A stretch of 64,000 bases of DNA from Streptomyces beigongshangae. Lineage in GTDB: Bacteria > Actinomycetota > Actinomycetes > Streptomycetales > Streptomycetaceae. The notes under the pieces were generated by a model. That model saw nothing but the letters and a program-made list of their open reading frames with translations. It made no database searches and was not told the DNA's origin. Both the position numbers and the translations under genes were made by a program. Positions 1-8,438 of the stretch are shown piece by piece (positions within the stretch are counted from its first letter, which is position 1; every line of letters starts with the position of its first letter). The DNA is taken from contig NZ_JAHKJW010000002.1 in assembly GCF_019710745.1 (NCBI RefSeq), forward strand, positions 14,006 to 78,005, read 5' to 3'.

Positions 1-98
1 AACCGTCCGTCGCGCCACCGTCATGTCCGCATACGTTCTTCCCGCTGCGAGCCGCCGGGTCGACGGTGGCTCCCCGTGCGGAAGATCGAGGTGCGTTC

Positions 99-1985
99 GT
101 GCGTATCGGACTGCTTACGGAGGGTGGCTATCCGTATGTGAGCGGTGAGGCCAGGCTCTGGTGCGACCGGCTCGTACGCGGACTCGGGCAGCACGAGTTC
201 GACATCTACGCCCTGAGCCGCAGCGAGGAGCAGGAGGACCAGGGCTGGATCCAGCTCCCCTCCCAGGTCAGCCGGGTACGCACCGCCCCGCTCTGGACGG
301 CGGACGACGACGGCGTCGGGTACGGACGACGGGCGCGGCGGCGGTTCGCCGAGCACTACGGAGAACTGGCGGCGGCCGTGTGCGCGGGTGACGCACTCGG
401 CGGCGCCGCGGAGGACGCTCCCGGACGGAGTCCCGGCGGGCCCGCCGGCGGCGAACGACGGGACGAGGAGGCCCCGGCCGGTGCGGCGGACCGTTTCGGC
501 AGCGCGCTGTACGGGCTCGCCGAACTTGCCCGCGAACAGGGCGGTCTGGTCGGCGCACTCCGCTCCGAGACAGCCGTACGCGCCCTCGAAAGCGCCTGTC
601 GCGCGCCCGGCGCGCTGCGTGCCGCACGCACCGCCCGCGTCCCCGACCTGCTCGCCGCCGCCGCCGAGGTGGAACGCGCGCTGCGGCCGCTCTCCCTGGA
701 CTGGTACGAGGACGACGGGCTCGGCTCGGTCGACCTGTGCCATGCCGCGTCCGGTGGCACCGCGGCCCTGCCGGGACTGCTCGCACGCCATTTCGCCGGG
801 GTGCCGCTGCTCGTCACGGAGTACGGGGTGCACCTCCGGACGCACTACCTGGGCCTGCGCGAGGACCCGCGGGGACGGGCGGTGCACGCTCCGGCGCGGG
901 CCCTGCGCGCGGCGTTCCACGGCAGACTCGCCGCGGAGGCGTACCGGCAGGCCGTGGTCATCACGCCCGGCAACGCGCACGCCCGGCGGTGGCAGGAGCG
1001 CTGCGGTGCCGACCGGGAGAGAATCCGCACCGTCTACCCCGGCATGGAGGCGTCCCGCTTCTCGGAGGTGGGCGAGAGCGCGGAATGCGCCGACCCGGAC
1101 ACCCTGGTGTGGGTCGGGCGCATCGAGCCCGCCAAGGACCTGACCTCGCTGCTGCACGCCTTCGCGCGGGTTCGCGGGGAGGAGCCGAAGGCGCGGCTGC
1201 GGATCGTCGGCGCGCCCGCGGGCGGACCGGAGGGTGCCGGTTACCTGGCGCACTGCAAGGCGCTGGCCGCGCGCCTTTTCCCTGGTGGGGCCGGTGGGGC
1301 CATCGGGGTCGCCGGGGCCTGTGGGGCCGCCCGGACCGCCGGCATGCACACCGTCGGGGGCAGTCCCGTGTCCTTCGAGGAGATCGGCGGACCGGAGGTG
1401 CCGACCCTCCCGGAGGCGTACGCGGCGGGAACCCTCGTCGTCCTGTCCAGCGCCGTCGAGGGCTTCCCGATCAGCCTCGTCGAAGCGATGTTCTCCGGAC
1501 GTGCCACGGTGTCCACCGACGTCGGCGCGGTCGTCGAGGTCGTCGGCGGTACGGGACTCGTGGTCCCGCCGGGCGACCCACGGGCGCTCGCCGAGGCGTG
1601 CGTCTCCCTGCTGCGCGACCCGGGACGCCGGTCGCGTCTGGGTGCCGCAGCCCGAGCCCGGGCACTCGAACTGTTCACCGTCGAGCAGAACATCACGGCA
1701 TTTCACAGCATTTACCTCGACATCGTCGCACGTTGCCCGGTCCGGCGGGATGTGGCCGACGCCTCGGGCGGGCCCTTGCCGTTCGCCATACCCGCCGAGG
1801 CACATGTGCCTCGGCGGTGGCCAGGGTCCGGGACACGACCGGTGGCGGGGAGGCCGGGACCGGCCTGGGCGGTGGAAGCCCCGGTGCCCGGCACAGCCGC
1901 ATCCACCACATCCGCCGCACGCGCTGCTTCTGGCGCTTGCGATGCCCCGGGTGAGCCGGTGCCCGCCGGGGAGGGGGCGTGGTGA
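99..1985 (+). CDS. PelF-like GT4 glycosyltransferase (DUF3492)
   Basis: 628-residue family-4 glycosyltransferase, probably cytoplasmic, transferring an activated sugar during exopolysaccharide assembly. The N-terminus (LLTEGGYPYVSG, about residues 5-16, then WCDRLVRGL) is the DUF3492/PelF signature. TEYGVHLRTHY lies near residue 240, the GT4 donor-site segment WVGRIEPAKDL follows, and the E-x7-E element is EGFPISLVEAM near 452. A Gly/Ala-rich stretch at about 388-416 looks like an insertion. After about 547 the protein is Pro/Ala-rich and probably disordered. GTG at 99 is chosen because family similarity begins there and GAGGTG sits just upstream; a start at 66 would add unrelated residues. 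The stop overlaps the next gene. PelF polymerises GalNAc/GlcNAc-type sugars in Pel biosynthesis; the same substrate here is inference. Confidence 0.85.
   Translation: MRIGLLTEGGYPYVSGEARLWCDRLVRGLGQHEFDIYALSRSEEQEDQGWIQLPSQVSRVRTAPLWTADDDGVGYGRRARRRFAEHYGELAAAVCAGDALGGAAEDAPGRSPGGPAGGERRDEEAPAGAADRFGSALYGLAELAREQGGLVGALRSETAVRALESACRAPGALRAARTARVPDLLAAAAEVERALRPLSLDWYEDDGLGSVDLCHAASGGTAALPGLLARHFAGVPLLVTEYGVHLRTHYLGLREDPRGRAVHAPARALRAAFHGRLAAEAYRQAVVITPGNAHARRWQERCGADRERIRTVYPGMEASRFSEVGESAECADPDTLVWVGRIEPAKDLTSLLHAFARVRGEEPKARLRIVGAPAGGPEGAGYLAHCKALAARLFPGGAGGAIGVAGACGAARTAGMHTVGGSPVSFEEIGGPEVPTLPEAYAAGTLVVLSSAVEGFPISLVEAMFSGRATVSTDVGAVVEVVGGTGLVVPPGDPRALAEACVSLLRDPGRRSRLGAAARARALELFTVEQNITAFHSIYLDIVARCPVRRDVADASGGPLPFAIPAEAHVPRRWPGSGTRPVAGRPGPAWAVEAPVPGTAASTTSAARAASGACDAPGEPVPAGEGAW
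1792..1817. repeat. Perfect 26-bp palindrome inside the glycosyltransferase tail
   Basis: Two 13-base arms (CCGCCGAGGCACA and its complement) meet with no spacer. The palindrome lies in the codons of the disordered C-terminal tail. It could form a cruciform or RNA hairpin, act as an internal attenuator, or be a protein-binding site. The sequence alone does not decide. Confidence 0.75.
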
Positions 1986-3511
1986 GCCGACGACGGATCG
2001 AGGAGGCAGGGGCAGGGGAGTCGGCCGGCTTCGGGGACCCACGGGACACGGGCGCCGAGGTGGGCGAGACGAAAGTGGTGGACGTCCAGCCGGGAGAGAC
2101 AAGAGTGGTCGACGTCCAGCTGGGCGAGTCGAGGATCGCGGACGCCCATCCGCACCGGCAGGACCGGCGCGACCGGCGCGACCGGCAGGACGGACCGGCC
2201 GAGGACGACGCCGCGCGGATACGGCCGGAGTCGTCGACGACGGCGGACGTCCGGCTCGGATGGGACGCCGTGACGGTCACGGAGGACGCCGAGGGTGCTG
2301 CCGGAGGAGTCGAGGGCGCCACCGGGGGAGCCGCGGAGGAAGCTTCCGCCTCGCCTCCCGGCCGGCAAGGCCGCGCCTCCGCGGGCGAAACCGCCACCCC
2401 CGACCACCCGCCCCAGGTCCCGCCCGGTGCCGCCGACCCGGTGAAGGCCCTGATGCACCGCCACCGGGAACTGTGCGAACAAGCGGTGGACCCGCTGGAG
2501 ATCGCGGCGGGTCTGGAGGCGCACGGGGTGACCGACCGGACCGCCCCACGCTTCCGGCACCGGGACGTCTTCTCGCTGGCCGACGAGATGTACGCACGCG
2601 TGCCCCGCGTCGGCGACACGGCACCGCCGCCCGGGACGCCCGACGCCCCCGGAGCCCGCGCCGGCTGGGCCGTACTCGCGCTGCTGCCGGGCGCCCTGTG
2701 CGCGGCGGCCGTGACCGCCCTGCGGTACACCGAAGGGCGAGCACGCCTCGCCGTGACCGTCGTCGGTGTGCTCGCCGTGGTCCTCGGTCTGCGGGCGGCC
2801 TTCAGCCGGGGCCCGCTGCACGTCGGGCGGGCGTGGTCGCCGGCGCCCGCCACCCGCGCGTGGAGCTACTGGCTCGTCGCCTACGCCCTGCTCGGCGACG
2901 GCCTGCTCACCGCGAGTGTCGGGGGCGGCCCCGACGGACCGCCCACCGGCAGCCCCGGCAGCTCCTGGCCGATCGCCCTCGCCTCCGTCGTGACCGTCAC
3001 CGCGGCCTGCGCACCCGCGGCCTGGTGCGCGCACCTCTTCGCCGTACGCGCCCAGCGCCGGCTGGCCACCAGCGACGCCCTGGAGGACTTCGCCGCCTCG
3101 GTGCGGCCCCTGCTCCTCGGCGTCCTCGGGCTCTACCTCTGCGCCCTCGCCGGCCTGCTCACCCTGAGCGGCGCGGTACTGCACGAGTCCGCCGCGTACG
3201 CCGGAACCGGCGCCCTCGGCGCACTCCTCCTGCTCGCCCGGCTTCTCGCCGCGCACGGATTCACGCACGCCCCCGCCGTCGTCCTCGCGACCGCGGGCGC
3301 GGCCGAGGCGGTCGCGCTCCTGAGCGTCTTCGCGGGCCGCCCGCCCGGCTGCGAGCCGCTGGCCGTGCCCGTCACGGCCGTGGTCGACGTCTGGGGGGCG
3401 GAGGCGGTCCCGGCTCTCGTGTGCGGAACCGCCGCGCTCGTCCTGCTGATCCACGCCACCAGGACCCTCACCCGGGCCTCGGCGCACGCCGTACGCGGCG
3501 ACGCGCCGTGA
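1982..3511 (+). CDS. Multi-spanning membrane protein of the exopolysaccharide operon
   Basis: About 509 residues. The first ~150 are charged and disordered, including three 30-bp DNA repeats at 2060-2149 (motif GETRVVDVQ) and short Asp-Arg repeats. A soluble helical segment follows (HRHRELCEQAVDPLEIAAGL). From about residue 215 there are roughly eight hydrophobic helices, ending with a short basic tail. Two adjacent GTG codons (1979, 1982) are possible starts; 1982 gives the GTGA overlap common in translational coupling. I do not recognise the family. A role as exporter or assembly partner of the neighbouring glycosyltransferase is inferred only from position; it is not clearly PelG, which normally has about twelve helices. 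Confidence 0.75.
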   Translation: MSRRRIEEAGAGESAGFGDPRDTGAEVGETKVVDVQPGETRVVDVQLGESRIADAHPHRQDRRDRRDRQDGPAEDDAARIRPESSTTADVRLGWDAVTVTEDAEGAAGGVEGATGGAAEEASASPPGRQGRASAGETATPDHPPQVPPGAADPVKALMHRHRELCEQAVDPLEIAAGLEAHGVTDRTAPRFRHRDVFSLADEMYARVPRVGDTAPPPGTPDAPGARAGWAVLALLPGALCAAAVTALRYTEGRARLAVTVVGVLAVVLGLRAAFSRGPLHVGRAWSPAPATRAWSYWLVAYALLGDGLLTASVGGGPDGPPTGSPGSSWPIALASVVTVTAACAPAAWCAHLFAVRAQRRLATSDALEDFAASVRPLLLGVLGLYLCALAGLLTLSGAVLHESAAYAGTGALGALLLLARLLAAHGFTHAPAVVLATAGAAEAVALLSVFAGRPPGCEPLAVPVTAVVDVWGAEAVPALVCGTAALVLLIHATRTLTRASAHAVRGDAP

Positions 3512-3621
3512 ACCCCCACCGACCCTCGGCCGCCGTGCCGAGCGCACCCCTTCCCGCGGGGCCGACACCGCGGGCCTTCCGTACGACCCACGGCACCATC
3601 CTGAAGGAGAACGCCAGATGA
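3508..3621 (+). CDS. Candidate 37-residue coupled micro-ORF
   Basis: The GTG at 3508 overlaps the stop of the membrane-protein gene (GTGA), and its own stop overlaps the next ATG (ATGA at 3618-3621). The product begins VNPHRPSAAVPS, is Pro/Ala-rich and basic, and matches nothing I recognise. Support comes only from the unbroken chain of four-base overlaps across what would otherwise be a 150-base gap in a compact operon. Confidence 0.35.
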   Translation: MNPHRPSAAVPSAPLPAGPTPRAFRTTHGTILKENAR

Positions 3622-3665
3622 TCACCCTCCGCATCGGAGAGTCCGCCCCGGGAGCCGCCCGATGA
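3618..3665 (+). CDS. Candidate 15-residue leader ORF before the epimerase
   Basis: The ATG at 3618 has a good ribosome-binding site (AAGGAGA, 3604-3610) and encodes MITLRIGESAPGAAR. Its TGA overlaps the epimerase start in ATGA. The epimerase lacks an equally good site of its own, so this short ORF may deliver ribosomes to it by reinitiation. Confidence 0.4.
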   Translation: MITLRIGESAPGAAR

Positions 3666-4621
3666 GGGTGCTGCTGATCGGAGCCAACGGATACCTGGGC
3701 CGGTTCGTCGCCGACCGACTCCTCGCCGACCCGGCCGTGCAGCTCACCGCACTCGGCCGGGGCGACGACGCGGACGTACGGTTCGACCTCGCCAGCGGCA
3801 GCCCGGGAGCGCTCACCCGCTTCCTGGACGCGGTGCACCCCGGGGTCGTCGTCAACTGCGCGGGCACCACCCGCGGCGGAGCCCGCGAGCTCACCCGGCA
3901 CAACACCGTCGCCGTGGCCACCGTCTGCGAGGCCCTGCGGCGCAGCGGCTGCGGGGCACGCCTCGTACAGATCGGCTGCGGCGCGGAGTACGGCCCCAGC
4001 CAGCCCGGATCCTCCACGGCCGAGGACGCCGTACCCCGCCCCGGCGGCCCCTACGGTGTCAGCAAGCTCGCCGCCACCGAGCTGGTCCTCGGATCCGGGC
4101 TGGACGCCGTCGTCCTGCGGGTGTTCTCGCCCGTCGGCCCCGGCACCCCGGCGGGCTCCCCGCTCGGGCGCCTCGCCGAAGCCATGCGCAGGGCCATACA
4201 GTCCGGCGAGGCCGAGTTCAAACTCGCCGGCCTGGGCGTCCAGCGCGACTTCATCGACGTACGCGACGTCGCCCGTGCCGTCCACGCCGCCTCCCTCTCC
4301 GCCGCACAGGGCGTCATCAACATCGGATCCGGTCGTGCCGTACGCCTGCGCGACACCGCCTCCGTCCTCGCGCGCGTCGCCGGTTACGGCGGAGCCCTCC
4401 ACGAACTCGACGCACCTCCCGGCCCCGCGAGGCCGTCCATCGGCCACCCCCGCTCCGAAACAGAGCACACGGCCCCGGCCGCGTACCCCTATCCGGACGG
4501 CTGCGGCAGCTGGCAGCAGGCCGACGTGCGCACCGCACGCGACCGGCTCGGCTGGCGGCCCCGGATCAACCTCGAGGAATCCCTCGCCGACATCTGGATG
4601 GAGGCCGCGTGCCGTATCTGA
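3662..4621 (+). CDS. NAD-dependent epimerase/dehydratase (extended SDR)
   Basis: 319 residues, probably acting on a nucleotide sugar. The N-terminal Rossmann motif is GANGYLG (residues 7-13). An NCAGTT segment follows, and the catalytic YxxxK is YGVSK in PYGVSKLAATE (about residues 131-140). A typical RDFIDVRDVARA segment lies near 197-210. Length fits GalE/RmlD-type enzymes. The start overlaps the preceding micro-ORF and the stop overlaps the next gene by 13 bases. Beside a PelF-like transferase, a plausible role is supplying UDP-GalNAc or a related donor, as PelX-type epimerases do in Pel systems. Substrate cannot be read from sequence. Confidence 0.85.
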   Translation: MRVLLIGANGYLGRFVADRLLADPAVQLTALGRGDDADVRFDLASGSPGALTRFLDAVHPGVVVNCAGTTRGGARELTRHNTVAVATVCEALRRSGCGARLVQIGCGAEYGPSQPGSSTAEDAVPRPGGPYGVSKLAATELVLGSGLDAVVLRVFSPVGPGTPAGSPLGRLAEAMRRAIQSGEAEFKLAGLGVQRDFIDVRDVARAVHAASLSAAQGVINIGSGRAVRLRDTASVLARVAGYGGALHELDAPPGPARPSIGHPRSETEHTAPAAYPYPDGCGSWQQADVRTARDRLGWRPRINLEESLADIWMEAACRI

Positions 4622-5358
4622 CCAGCGCCGCGGCGGGCACCGCGAGCACGGACCTGAGAATCGGTTTCGGTGTCCCCGGCTATGCGCACCCCCTGGTCGC
4701 CCCGGTCGAATGGAGCGAGCTCACCCGCCCGGGAACCCCCTTGCACTGGGTCGTCCTGAACGTCTGCGACGGCCCCGGCGTCCGTCCCGACCCCCACTGC
4801 CTGGAGGCCGCCGGGCGGCTGCGCAACGCGGGCATCCGTGTCCTGGGCCACCTGGACGTGGCGTACGGCGCACGCTCCTTCGGCGAGCTCGTCTCCGACG
4901 CGCACCGCCATCTCGACTGGTACCAGGTCGACGGTTTCCTCATGGACCGCTGTCCCACGGAGCGGACAGCGCTTCCGGGGATCCGGCGCGCGACCGGCAC
5001 GCTGCGGGCACTGCTCGGCGACGGCCACCTCGTCCTCGGCCACGGCACCCACCCGTACCCCGGGTACGCCGAGACCGCCGACCAGTTGGTGACCTTCTCC
5101 GGGCCGTGGAGCGATTACCGCTGGTCGCAGGTGGCGGAGTGGACGGCCGAGCACCCGCCCGAGCGCTTCTGCCACTTCGTGCACGGCGTGCCGCGGGGCC
5201 ATCTCGACGAGGCGCTGCGCATCGCCCGCTGGCAGGGTGCCTCGACGATCTACTTCACCGACCGCACGGACCGCGGGGGTTCGGCCGGCCCCTGGGAGAG
5301 CCTGCCCGGTTACTGGGACGAAATCGTCTCGCGTATCGGAACGGGTGTCTCGGAATGA
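4609..5358 (+). CDS. Spherulin-4/Sph3-like family protein
   Basis: 249 residues of the spherulation-specific family 4 type: a TIM-barrel-like protein beginning FGVPGYAHP, with WYQVDGFLMDRCP near residue 105, HGTHPYPGY near 145 and YFTDRTDRGG near 220. Fungal members (Sph3, GH135) cleave galactosaminogalactan. Where I expect the family's Asp-Glu pair, this protein has Asp-Arg (FLMDRCP), so catalysis may be altered or absent. I see no signal peptide, which is odd for a polysaccharide hydrolase. GTG at 4609 has GGAGG four bases upstream and lies within the end of the epimerase gene. Confidence 0.75.
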   Translation: MPYLTSAAAGTASTDLRIGFGVPGYAHPLVAPVEWSELTRPGTPLHWVVLNVCDGPGVRPDPHCLEAAGRLRNAGIRVLGHLDVAYGARSFGELVSDAHRHLDWYQVDGFLMDRCPTERTALPGIRRATGTLRALLGDGHLVLGHGTHPYPGYAETADQLVTFSGPWSDYRWSQVAEWTAEHPPERFCHFVHGVPRGHLDEALRIARWQGASTIYFTDRTDRGGSAGPWESLPGYWDEIVSRIGTGVSE

Positions 5359-5396
5359 AAAAGGGCGTGGCAGTGTTACGGGAAGAACAACCGTAG
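5355..5396 (+). CDS. Candidate 13-residue ORF with a TTA codon before moeZ
   Basis: The ATG at 5355 overlaps the spherulin-like gene's stop (ATGA). The peptide is MKKGVAVLREEQP, ending at TAG 25 bases before moeZ. Leucine 8 is encoded by TTA (5376-5378), the codon read by the developmentally regulated bldA tRNA in Streptomyces. It may be a leader peptide; alternatively this DNA is simply moeZ promoter. Confidence 0.35.
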   Translation: MKKGVAVLREEQP

Positions 5397-5421
5397 TGAT
5401 CGACCGACCAACGGAGTCCCC

Positions 5422-6600
5422 GTGTCGCTGCCACCCCTGGTCGAGCCAGCTGCTGAGCTCACCGTAGACGAGGTCCGCAGGTACTCCCGCCACCTGATCA
5501 TCCCCGACGTGGGCATGGACGGGCAGAAGCGGCTGAAGAACGCCAAGGTGCTCTGTGTCGGCGCCGGCGGCCTGGGCTCGCCGGCGCTGATGTACCTGGC
5601 CGCCGCCGGCGTGGGCACGCTCGGCATCGTGGAGTTCGACGAGGTCGACGAGTCGAACCTGCAGCGTCAGATCATCCACAGCCAGGCGGACATCGGCCGT
5701 TCCAAGGCCGCGTCGGCCCGGGACAGTGTCCTCGGCATCAACCCGTACGTGAACGTGGTCCTGCACGAAGAGCGGCTCGAGGCCGACAACGTGATGGACA
5801 TCTTCAGCCAGTACGACCTGATCGTCGACGGCACGGACAACTTCGCGACCCGCTACCTGGTCAACGACGCGTGCGTGCTGCTCAACAAGCCGTACGTGTG
5901 GGGATCGATCTACCGCTTCGACGGCCAGGCCTCCGTGTTCTGGTCCGAGCACGGCCCCTGCTACCGCTGCCTCTACCCGGAGCCCCCGCCGCCGGGCATG
6001 GTCCCCTCCTGCGCCGAGGGCGGCGTCCTCGGTGTGCTGTGTGCGTCCATCGGCTCCATCCAGGTCAACGAGGCCATCAAGCTCCTGGCCGGCATCGGCG
6101 AACCGCTCGTCGGCCGTCTGATGATCTACGACGCCCTGGAGATGCAGTACCGCCAGGTCAAGGTCCGCAAGGACCCGAACTGCGCGGTCTGCGGCGAGAA
6201 CCCCACCGTCACCGAGCTCATCGACTACGAGGCATTCTGCGGCGTCGTGTCCGAGGAGGCCCAGGAGGCGGCCGCCGGCTCGACGATCACTCCCAAGCAG
6301 CTCAAGGAGTGGATCGACGACGGCGAGAACATCGACATCATCGACGTCCGCGAGATCAACGAGTACGAGATCGTCTCGATTCCCGGCGCCAGGCTGATCC
6401 CGAAGAACGAGTTCCTCATGGGCACTGCCCTGGAGAACCTCCCGCAGGACAAGAAGATCGTGCTGCACTGCAAGACGGGTGTCCGCAGTGCGGAGGTCCT
6501 CGCGGTCCTCAAGTCGGCCGGATTCTCGGACGCCGTGCACGTGGGCGGCGGCGTGATCGGCTGGGTCAACCAGATCGAACCGGCGAAGCCCGTGTACTAG
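5422..6600 (+). CDS. moeZ: Adenylyltransferase/sulfurtransferase MoeZ
   Basis: 392 residues. MoeZ adenylates the C-terminus of ThiS/MoaD/CysO-type sulfur carriers and thiolates it, serving molybdopterin, thiamine, cysteine and thio-natural-product pathways. The ThiF/E1 domain has the ATP loop GAGGLGSP near residue 50, DGTDNFATRY near 136, and zinc pairs CYRC (about 180) and CAVC (about 254). A rhodanese domain follows, with the persulfide cysteine in HCKTGVRS near 350. The GTG start has CGGAG upstream. moaE lies elsewhere in the window at 38691. The gene appears independent of the polysaccharide operon upstream apart from the short ORF between them. Confidence 0.96.
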   Translation: MSLPPLVEPAAELTVDEVRRYSRHLIIPDVGMDGQKRLKNAKVLCVGAGGLGSPALMYLAAAGVGTLGIVEFDEVDESNLQRQIIHSQADIGRSKAASARDSVLGINPYVNVVLHEERLEADNVMDIFSQYDLIVDGTDNFATRYLVNDACVLLNKPYVWGSIYRFDGQASVFWSEHGPCYRCLYPEPPPPGMVPSCAEGGVLGVLCASIGSIQVNEAIKLLAGIGEPLVGRLMIYDALEMQYRQVKVRKDPNCAVCGENPTVTELIDYEAFCGVVSEEAQEAAAGSTITPKQLKEWIDDGENIDIIDVREINEYEIVSIPGARLIPKNEFLMGTALENLPQDKKIVLHCKTGVRSAEVLAVLKSAGFSDAVHVGGGVIGWVNQIEPAKPVY

Positions 6601-6619
6601 GCGCAGGCCCGGTGGAGAA

Positions 6620-6646
6620 GGGCTCGGCACCGCGTGTGCCGGGCCC
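6620..6646 (+). terminator. Hairpin between moeZ and the convergent peptidase gene
   Basis: Eleven-base stem with one G-U pair (GGGCTCGGCAC / GTGCCGGGCCC) and a five-base loop. There is no T-run, as is usual for Streptomyces terminators between convergent genes. Confidence 0.55.
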
Positions 6647-6725
6647 CTCCTGCGTTCCGTACGGTCCTCCCCGGGCGCCGGGGCCGCTGTCGTGACTGCC
6701 GTCGTCGTGATCGCCGTCGGGGCGG

Positions 6726-8294
6726 CTACGAACCGCAGACCTTGCCGTCCTTCGGCACCGATCCGTCCAGCAGGTAGTCGTCCACCGTGCTGTCGACGCA
6801 GTCGCTCCCGTTCCCGTACGCCCCGTGCCCCTCGCCCTTCCAGGTGAGCTGCACACCGACGCCCTTGCCCAGCTCGTCCGCCATCTTGCGCGCACCCTCG
6901 TACGGAGTCGCCGGGTCGCCGGTGTTGCCCACCACCAGGACGGGATCCGCGCCGGGCGCGCTCACCTCCGGCGTCTCGTGCTGTCCGGCCACCGGCCACT
7001 CGTGGCACCAGCCGGCCGTGTCCCAGCCCATCGAATCCCCGAACACGGGGGAGATCCTCCGGAACTCGGAGAGCCGCTTCTTCGCCTCCGCGGGAGTCGG
7101 CCGCTCCTTGTCGTCCAAGCACGATATGACTCGTTGGGAATGGGTGGTCGTGCCGTAGCGGCCGGAGGCGTCACGGTCGTTGTAGCTGTCGGCCTGGGCG
7201 AGCAGCTCCGTACCGTCACCCTCCTCGGCGGCTTCGAGCGCGCCGGTGAGGGCGGGCCACGACGACTTGCTGTAGAGCGGGTAGATGATGCCCGTGAGGG
7301 CCAGCTGCTGGGTGAGGTCGCGGCCGTCGGAGGTCGGCAGCGGCTCGGAGTCGATCCGCTTCAGCAGGGCCGCGATCTTCCGCGTGCCTTCCTCGGGGTC
7401 CTGCCCGGTGGATTCGAGGTAGTCCTCCAGGGCGCGCTGGAAGCCCCTGGCCTGGTTCTCCGCGTGGCCCACCGTGCCGGCGCTCGGGTCGACGACCGCG
7501 TCCAGGACCAGCCGTCCCACCTTCTGCGGGAACAGGTGGGCGTACACACCGCCCAGCTCCGTGCCGTACGAGATGCCGAAGTAGTGCATCTCGCGGTCAC
7601 CGAGGACATGCCGCATCAGATCCATGTCCCGGGCCGTGTCGGTCGTCGAGACGTGTCCGAGGAGCTTGCCCGCCGACTTCTGGCAGCCCTTGCCGAAGTC
7701 CGCGGCGTCCGCCAGGAAGGAGGCTTCCTCGGCGGAGGTGTCCGGGGTGGTGTCGACCGACTCGGCCGCCTGGATCTCCTTGTCGCTGCGGCAGCGCACG
7801 CCCTCACTGGCGGCAACGCCCCGCGGGTCCCAGCTGACCAGGTCGTACCGCTCCTGGAGCTTGGCGAACGTCGGCCCGTACGGCGGCAGGTAGTCGACGC
7901 CCGAGCCGCCGGGGCCGCCGAAGTTGAACAGCAGCGAGCCGATGCGGTCCTTCGGCGATCCGCTCGACCCGCCGCGGATCAGGGCCAGACCTATGGTCTC
8001 GCCCTTCGGCTCCGCCCAGTCCAACGGCGCCTTGAGCGTGGCGCACCGCCACTCCCCGCCCGGTGCGGGACCGGTCTCCGTGGCCTTGCAGGTCTTCCAG
8101 TCGAGCTTCTGCGAGGTGAGGGAGGCGGGCAGCCCCGGCATGGCGCCGGAAGGAGGAGCCGAAGCCGACGGCCCGTTCCCGTCCCCGTCCCGGCCACCGT
8201 CCCCGCTTCCGCCGTCGTCCCCCGCCGAGCCGCTGCAGCCGGCCACCAGCAGAGCGGCGGCGACCAGTGCCGTCCATCGTGCGATACGCGCCAT
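6726..8294 (-). CDS. Secreted S33 tripeptidyl aminopeptidase-like lipoprotein
   Basis: 522 residues. The signal peptide ends in lipobox LLVAGC followed by a Gly/Asp/Ser-rich linker, predicting an outer-membrane-face lipoprotein. The alpha/beta-hydrolase core has oxyanion-loop GGPGGSGVDYLP, nucleophile elbow GISYGTELGG, acid region VVGNTGDPATP and the C-terminal histidine in GHGAYGNG. This matches the tripeptidyl aminopeptidase (SlpD/SlpE-type) family. ATG 8294 is chosen for the signal peptide and a GAGGGGG ribosome-binding site. It is paralogous to the gene immediately upstream (8541-10103), similar along its whole length. Substrates are probably short peptides; extracellular peptide scavenging is inferred. 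Confidence 0.88.
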   Translation of the reverse strand: MARIARWTALVAAALLVAGCSGSAGDDGGSGDGGRDGDGNGPSASAPPSGAMPGLPASLTSQKLDWKTCKATETGPAPGGEWRCATLKAPLDWAEPKGETIGLALIRGGSSGSPKDRIGSLLFNFGGPGGSGVDYLPPYGPTFAKLQERYDLVSWDPRGVAASEGVRCRSDKEIQAAESVDTTPDTSAEEASFLADAADFGKGCQKSAGKLLGHVSTTDTARDMDLMRHVLGDREMHYFGISYGTELGGVYAHLFPQKVGRLVLDAVVDPSAGTVGHAENQARGFQRALEDYLESTGQDPEEGTRKIAALLKRIDSEPLPTSDGRDLTQQLALTGIIYPLYSKSSWPALTGALEAAEEGDGTELLAQADSYNDRDASGRYGTTTHSQRVISCLDDKERPTPAEAKKRLSEFRRISPVFGDSMGWDTAGWCHEWPVAGQHETPEVSAPGADPVLVVGNTGDPATPYEGARKMADELGKGVGVQLTWKGEGHGAYGNGSDCVDSTVDDYLLDGSVPKDGKVCGS

Positions 8295-8438
8295 GAACTT
8301 CCCCCCTCGCGTCGTCGTCCGCCGGATGTCGCGGATGACAGTCAGGCCATGGTAGGCAGATCCCCGCGAGAGCCACCGAGCCCTGTGGATAACTTTCTGA
8401 CCTGCAGTTTCGTAACGATCGCCCGGCATCCTCGGGCC

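Noticed and set aside
1..98. C-terminal end of an upstream gene
   Set aside because: Frames are open, but nothing in about 30 codons is recognisable and no stop placement supports one frame.
4489..7122. Long minus-strand frame opposite the spherulin-like gene and moeZ
   Set aside because: moeZ motifs are unambiguous on the plus strand; the antisense frame spans the intergenic region, as shadows do.
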